Assembly: GCF_932294415.1 (NCBI RefSeq)
Contig: NC_065542.1
Coordinates: forward strand, 45,287,942 to 45,351,941
Source: Quercus robur
Lineage: Eukaryota; Streptophyta; Magnoliopsida; Fagales; Fagaceae
Direction: 5' to 3'
Length of the DNA stretch: 64,000 nt
Position 1 is the first letter of the stretch, and each line of letters opens with the position of its first letter. Both the position numbers and the translations under genes were made by a program. Positions 58,860-64,000 of this stretch are shown here, in pieces. The notes under the pieces were generated by a model. That model ran no database searches, was not told the DNA's origin, and was given only the letters and a program-made list of their open reading frames with translations.

Positions 58860-61768
58860 GAGCAGCTCGTACTCACCTTCTGAACTTTCTGATTCTAAAG
58901 AAGAGGCAACACTAGGAGCGGATTTCTCACTGGTTTGACCTAAAAGGAGAAAGAAAAGGAGGAACTCAAAAAAACTGGAAAAGAAAGTAAAGATATAACA
59001 CTATTTCAAGGAAACAAGGCTCACCCGTCTGTTTGGATAAAGGAGTGTCTCCCAAAGCGCCTTTATCTGACAATGTTTGAGGAAACACAGTCCTGATGGG
59101 ACTAGAAGTGCGCTCAAGATGGGGACTTTGAGATGAAGGGATCCTAGAGGCTTTGGGGTCCTGAGAATCCTGGGAACCCTGCATCGGTTGCCCGGTTTCC
59201 TCAGCTGGGCCACCAGTAGGGGGCTCCTCCCCCGCAGTAGGAAAAGCAACAGAAAGAGCTGTGACGGTTTCCTCTCCCAGAGCCTTGCCAGTCATAGGAG
59301 GAGATACCTCCACCTAAAGGAAGAAGAAGAAGAAGAGGCAATGCCAAGTAAAAACAATAGGGTAATGCTAACAACACAATGTCAGAACAGAAAAAGGGGG
59401 GGGCACATACCACGTCGTCACCAGAAGATTGGCTTTTGCCCTTCTTGTAATCAAACTTGCGTTTGGACTGCAAAGGAAACCACCACTCGTCAGCAAAAAA
59501 TAGAAACGAGTGCAACAAGGTGAACAAATGAAAAAAAGAGAAGAAGGAAAGAGGTCTTGCCCTTCTCTCTCTCTCTACAGATTCTCTGGAAGTCTTTTGC
59601 TTACTACGAGTACGCCCAGAGGGTCCTAAAGGAGGCTGGGAAACAAGACCAGAGGATCCTAAAGAACCATGGACTGAAACAGTCACAGGAACCTGGGAAA
59701 AAGAAGACTCTACCTTGGTCTTCTTCCGGGTCCTTGAAGCCAAAGGTTCCCTGGCATCCTTGCCTTCCTGAGATGCCAAGTGTGTTTAAGATTTCCCAGT
59801 TTTTCTTCTTTTTGTCTCAGAACCTATCTCCACACTTTCATCGACATTAACAGCTTTCATTTTCTTCGGCCTGACATCCTTACCTTTACTCGGAGCAGTG
59901 GCAGCACTTATTGTCTCCATTGCACCTTTCTTGATGGGCACTCCAGAGGAAGCGCCAATGATGAGACTATAACCCAACCAAGTCTCAGGAAAATCCTGTC
60001 CATAAGTCACCCAACCTCCCCTGGAGGCATGCCACTCTGCAAACCCAATCTTGCTGCTTGCAGCAGCTGAAACAATCCCAGCAGTAGGAAGGGATAAACG
60101 CCTATTGGATGTCGGAGCAGAAACAATACTAGGATCTGGGGTTTCCCGAACTGTACCAGAGCCAACATAGTCAACAAAAGACTTTTGTACTCTTCTCCAA
60201 TAACTGGTATAGCCACTAGAAGCAAAGACTCCTCTCTGGGAGCTAGGCACTGCAAATTGGGGGCTCCTCCGTGACCAATAAGAAAAGGCCTGCAACCTCA
60301 GGAAAGGATCCAAAGAAGGAAGAGACGGCACCACGTCCTTAAAAACTGGAGGAATGTCTTGATCAAAACCAAACTGTCGAAGCACCCGGTGTGCTGAATA
60401 ATAAGTATATTTTGGGCCACTTGAAGAAGGCACAGGAAGCCAAGAGGGGCTAATGCAGGCAAGATAAGCCAGACTGCCCTCATCACCACGGCGCAAGTCA
60501 AAGGTATTACCTGTAGAAGATAAAAAAGAAGACAATACAGAATCACACGCAAAGCCAGGGCCAAACTCACGAGGGGATCTCCAATGTAAGCTCCCTGCTT
60601 GGTCAAATAACTCCACAAGATTGAGACCACCACCTTTCAAGCTAATCCAACGAAAGATGATGGGAAAGGCATTGGTAGAATTGCCACAAAGACCCTTCAC
60701 TATGTCGGGGGATCCTTGGAACTTGTCCTTCACAAATTTCAAATTCCTGCACTTGGCCAAAGTAGCTGCAGAACGGTCCCACATGAAAATCTGAAGGATG
60801 GCACAGTGAAGAGATGAAGTGATCACATAACAAGAATCACCCTCAGTCTCATCTCCATGAAGCTGGTCCAATTGAGAGTAAACATGACCCAAAAACAGAG
60901 GGGCCAAAGGATACTGGGTACCTCGAGCCAACTTGATTGCCAACGGAAAAAATGAAGACTTAACTCCGTACCCAGGGAACTCACTAAACAAGAACTTACT
61001 AAGCCAAAAAGCCAGAAAACCGGCCCACCTCACTTCCTTATCCTTCTCACGAGAGAGGGTCATCACCCATCTCCCCATCCTAGCCGGCTTACCACCAGAA
61101 GAGGCAGCGCGACCACCAAAATGACCAAACAATTTATCTTCTATCACGAGATCCTCACCAGAAAGGTTAATATCAAAGGGGCTCTCTTCACCAAACATCG
61201 GGAGGAGGAAGTTATTAACCACATCTTCCAAGGTGATCGTCAATTCACCAGCAGAAAAGAAAAAAGTATGAAGGGAAGGGCACCAATGACGTACCAAATG
61301 CCTGAGCCCTTTGGTGTCTCTGAAGCCCTCAAGGTTTCTGGAAATAGCCACTGCCTTTAGGATACCGGCGCGCTCCAAGCGACCCACAAACTCAGCATCA
61401 GACAGTTCCTTGTCTACCCATATAGGCCAACCTTGAATCTTTCCCGGAACAAAATCAAAGAAAATAGGAACCGCCTTTCGAATTCCTTGTCTAATCTGAA
61501 GATCAAAAATCTCTCTAGGGTCAGGAACCTGGGCGGAACCAGCGAAACCCGCTTGGCCAGAAAACATCCAAACATGAGGGGATGGAGGAGCCTCACCATG
61601 AGATACATGAGGGAAAAATAAACTGGGAGAATACCAAGGATCCCGTAAAGGGAAGGCCAAACGTTCTGTAACCTCGTGAGAATCACTCGGAGCAGAACCA
61701 GAAGAACCTTCACCCTCAGAAGGACTGGGAGTACGCTCTCTCCTCTTTCGGAAAGAAGAAGAAGCCAT
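57872..61768 (-). pseudogene. Antisense six-exon plant mobile domain (PMD) gene inside the gypsy element
   Basis: Minus-strand exons, in order: 61768-59579, 59467-59411, 59313-59025, 58939-58877, 58726-58667 and 58581-57872. All introns are GT-AG with T-rich 3' ends. Phases agree, giving 3,369 nt (1,122 residues plus stop) with two nonsense codons: TAA at 59788-59786 and TAG at 58703-58701. ATG 61768 is the first ATG of the frame; the upstream open part is hydrophobic leader. Residues about 80-430 resemble the plant mobile domain (VRHWCPSLHTFFF and GELTITLEDVVNNFLLP at 159-191; then WAGFLAFWLSKFLF). Basic nuclear-localisation-like runs occur near 640-660 (KGKDVRPKKMK, KRRK). The C-terminal exon has a coiled-coil-like segment (EIAAAEEALAHAHKVLQD). 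PMD is shared by host proteins of the MAIN/MAIL type and by transposons. The role here is unknown. Confidence 0.8.
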
Positions 61769-62290
61769 CAGAACAACACGTACTATGAGAAGAAAGGAGA
61801 TTGAAAGTGCAAAAAGGGGGAAGACCGGAGTAACAGAGAAGAAGGGAAAAAGAAAGAGAAACTCAAAGAGTGAAAGACTCAGAGAAGCAAAGTGATAAGA
61901 TGAAACGGCTACAATAAAGGCGCAAATAGCAGTTGGGGAAAACAGTTTATGGAAAGACGCGCTAGTTGCCAAAAATTTAATTTGAAGAAGGGGTTAATCA
62001 ACGGTTATTAATGAGAAGTAACGGGAAACGAGAAAAGTGGGTAGAGGAGTTTTACCTCAAATACTCAACTGCCACGTCCCGTGTAAAAAGAAAGCTGCAA
62101 AAAGTAATAATTATAAGGGAACGCGACATGCAAAAAGGAGGTGACCAAAAGCAGCAAAAAAGGGCAGGGATCCCAAGTAAAAAGGAAGGGAACCCAGTAG
62201 AAATTGAGAAAAAGGGGATCCCACGAAAATCTTAGGACCTAAATCACTCACGCGTGGGTTTCAGGCAACCCACGAGCTCGGGGGACTAAA
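61769..62290. promoter_or_regulatory. Region between antisense gene start and 3' LTR
   Basis: Upstream of the antisense ATG and immediately inside the 3' LTR. It probably contains the antisense promoter, although no clear TATA box was found. It ends in the purine tract CTCGGGGGACTAAA that borders the 3' LTR. Confidence 0.4.
62280..62290 (+). other. Gypsy polypurine tract
   Basis: GGGGGACTAAA directly before the 3' LTR TGTTGAGG. Confidence 0.75.
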
Positions 62291-63553
62291 TGTTGAGGTC
62301 TAAAAAAGAGTCATAGTGAAGTAAGCCCAAAAAGAATAAGTCAAGCCTAAAAGGAAAATTCAAGCTAAGCCCAAAGTAATAGATACAGGAGACCCATGAA
62401 GGAATAAAAGAAAGGCCCAAAGGATCCTGAAGCCTAGAAAAAGAAGCATCAAAAAAAAAAAAAGGACCACGGCAAAGGATAAGAAGCAAGGATCCTCAGG
62501 AACCATCAATAGGCGCGGATCCCTTCAGGCACAAAGAAAAAAGGAAGACTGGGACAGCTCGATAGAAAAAGACAGAAGAAGAAAACAAGAAACAAAAAGC
62601 AAAAAGAACGCGAGCGACCTCTCATGGCACAGACAGAAAAGGCCTCGGGGAACCAGGACAGGGAAGAAGAATGATAACAAACGACTTTCAAAATGGTAGA
62701 ACAGGATTCCGCCCAAATAGGAAAGAAAAGGGAAAAGTGGAATACGCCAGAAATGGGGATGCCGAGAAGGGCATACCTCAGCACGTCCCAAAGAAGATGG
62801 CCAACCAGGAACTTTCAAAAGAATCAGAGCTGAAAGAAGGAAAGAATGAGAAAAAAATGGAAAAGGGACTTACCGAGACGATGGGAACAGGACATGCTCT
62901 GTTTGCAAAAGAGCAAAACAAGGGAACCAACGGTTCCCCAGGAAGACCAAAAAACTCCATTATAAAAGGAGGGGATGGGTTGTGAAGAAAAGGCAGCGAA
63001 AAAAAAAAAAGGAGAAACACCAGAAAGAAGAAATTCTCTAGAAAAAAAACTATTAGAAAATCTGTGCAGAAGAGAAAATACTAAGGGAAAAACAAATTTT
63101 GCTTCCCGGTATCCTGTAAAAGCCACTATTGCACATGCTCAGATTCAACGAAAATCAAACTTTGCAAGTTTTGAAGGCTGAAATAGCCATTCAAGACTGT
63201 AATTTTTAAGCTTGATTGAACCTTGTATCACGTCCTAGTGAGCTTTCTGTAATCCAACAGATAATATGTTAATGAAACATGCTTCATATTTCCTAGGATC
63301 CCCTCAGCATTAATTTCTTATCGCTTTGCTAATCCTGTTTCTTTCCTTTTGAATTTACCTTGTTAATCTTTGGCACTCTTCGATATCCTCGCTTGTCATT
63401 TTTTTTTATATTGTCAGGAGCATCCTCTGCATCCCACTTGATTCTTAAACAGCTCGTTAGCTGCGGTGAGTCAAGGCGCGGTTCACCAAATCCTCCTTTT
63501 CACTTAGGCCCGGGATCCTTAGGCCTTAGTGTCACAAAAAAGGCACTCTCACA
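62291..63553 (+). repeat. Gypsy 3' LTR, 1,263 bp
   Basis: Same ends as the 5' LTR. TATA box at about 62961-62967. Open frames on either strand inside both LTRs are parallel and non-coding. Confidence 0.95.
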
Positions 63554-64000
63554 CCTTGATCTAAGTCAACATCCACCATTGGAATTTTACAACTGATCAT
63601 CGATGCAAGTATATATCAATTCACACTTTGAATATTCATCATCGGAACAATTTTCCTATCTCTCCTTAGTCGTAGTTAATTAGAAAACAAGCGATCTAAT
63701 AAACCCTAAGTACTAAACAACCCAAGACAAGCGCTAAAGGTTTAATCTAGTAGTAGCCTTAAGAATTAGAGAGATCAACGAAACTAAACAACACAAACAC
63801 AAGCGGTTGCATTTAATTTAGTCAAGCATTCTTCCTGAGATCTAATAATTTCTGACGCAGTAAATCATTAAATCTTGGTTGCTTCACAAGTTAGAGAGGT
63901 CAAATAATTACGGATTTTATATCTAACCTAGCAGTAGATTGCAACGAACAATAAACTAGGAGGCCTCCTAGTAATTAAACGAGACAATCATGAAAATAGG
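63554..64000. mobile_element. Unidentified retroelement segment hosting the gypsy insertion (right part)
   Basis: Non-coding continuation of the sequence interrupted at 49770. It is AT-rich with repeated CTAATAA/AAACAAC words. It runs off the right edge. No open frame of interest. Confidence 0.4.

Larger units (their letters stand above)
49771..63553 (+). mobile_element. Complete Ty3/gypsy Tat-type retrotransposon, 13,783 bp
   Basis: The 5-bp duplication CCTTG lies at 49766-49770 and 63554-63558. LTRs are 49771-51045 and 62291-63553, both TG..CA and clearly alike over their whole length, with scattered substitutions and different A-run lengths. The primer binding site TGGCGACTCCACTGGGGAC follows the 5' LTR, and a purine tract GGGGGACTAAA precedes the 3' LTR. 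Plus-strand gag-pol covers 51107-57063. A second, Tat-type RNase H after the first places it in the Tat lineage. The 5.2-kb 3' region holds an intron-containing gene in antisense orientation. Confidence 0.95.

Noticed and set aside
61769-61972. N-terminal extension of the antisense PMD frame
   Set aside because: It opens with TTG and has no ATG before 61768. The hydrophobic stretch is leader sequence read in frame.

Overview
The window is plant nuclear DNA, most likely from a woody dicot. The evidence is GT-AG introns in three genes, a plant-only gene set (SHAQKYF MYB, LRR receptor-like protein, G-type lectin receptor kinase, TPS-b terpene synthase) and a heavy load of plant LTR retrotransposons, L1-type LINEs, hAT elements and MITEs. 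An oak-like member of the Fagales is possible, but nothing in the sequence proves it. Only three host genes look intact: a three-exon MYB (9052-11018), a single-exon G-type lectin receptor kinase (33606-36218) and a seven-exon monoterpene-synthase-type gene (39011-42478).

Layout. 1-8.4 kb is repeat debris: a gypsy LTR end, a copia pol fragment, MITEs, microsatellites, a 5'-truncated LINE with an 18-bp target-site duplication (TSD), a plastid L12 retropseudogene and two LINE tails. 9.0-16.7 kb holds the MYB gene followed by an LRR receptor-like pseudogene. This stretch, from MYB intron 2 onward, is repeated in direct orientation at 20.16-25.61 kb. The two copies carry different later insertions: a small LTR element with a nested MITE in copy 1, and a 75-bp MITE and a nearly intact copia element (25615-30519) in copy 2. 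Each copy therefore gives the empty site for the other. Between the copies lie a Stowaway-like MITE, a copia 3' end split by a hAT element, and its LTR.

30.5-44.6 kb carries a second hAT element (32038-33236, perfect 8-bp TSD), the receptor kinase, a tandem minisatellite, the terpene synthase and copia debris. From 44.6 kb to the right edge is a nest of LTR retrotransposons: a gag-only copia-type element (LTR 44592-45598), a further unidentified element (about 49.52 kb, resuming at 63.55 kb) and, inside it, a complete 13.8-kb Ty3/gypsy element of Tat type (49771-63553).

The most unusual feature is in the 3' half of that Tat element. On the strand opposite gag-pol there is an intron-containing gene (61768 down to 57872) whose six inferred exons join with consistent phase into an open frame of 1,123 codons, apart from two nonsense codons. 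The first exon resembles the plant mobile domain (PMD) family. An antisense gene would keep its introns through retrotransposition, so this looks like a host-type gene carried as antisense cargo. The gag-pol frame has about ten stops, most of them explicable by C-to-T or G-to-A change, as expected for a methylated, silenced element.
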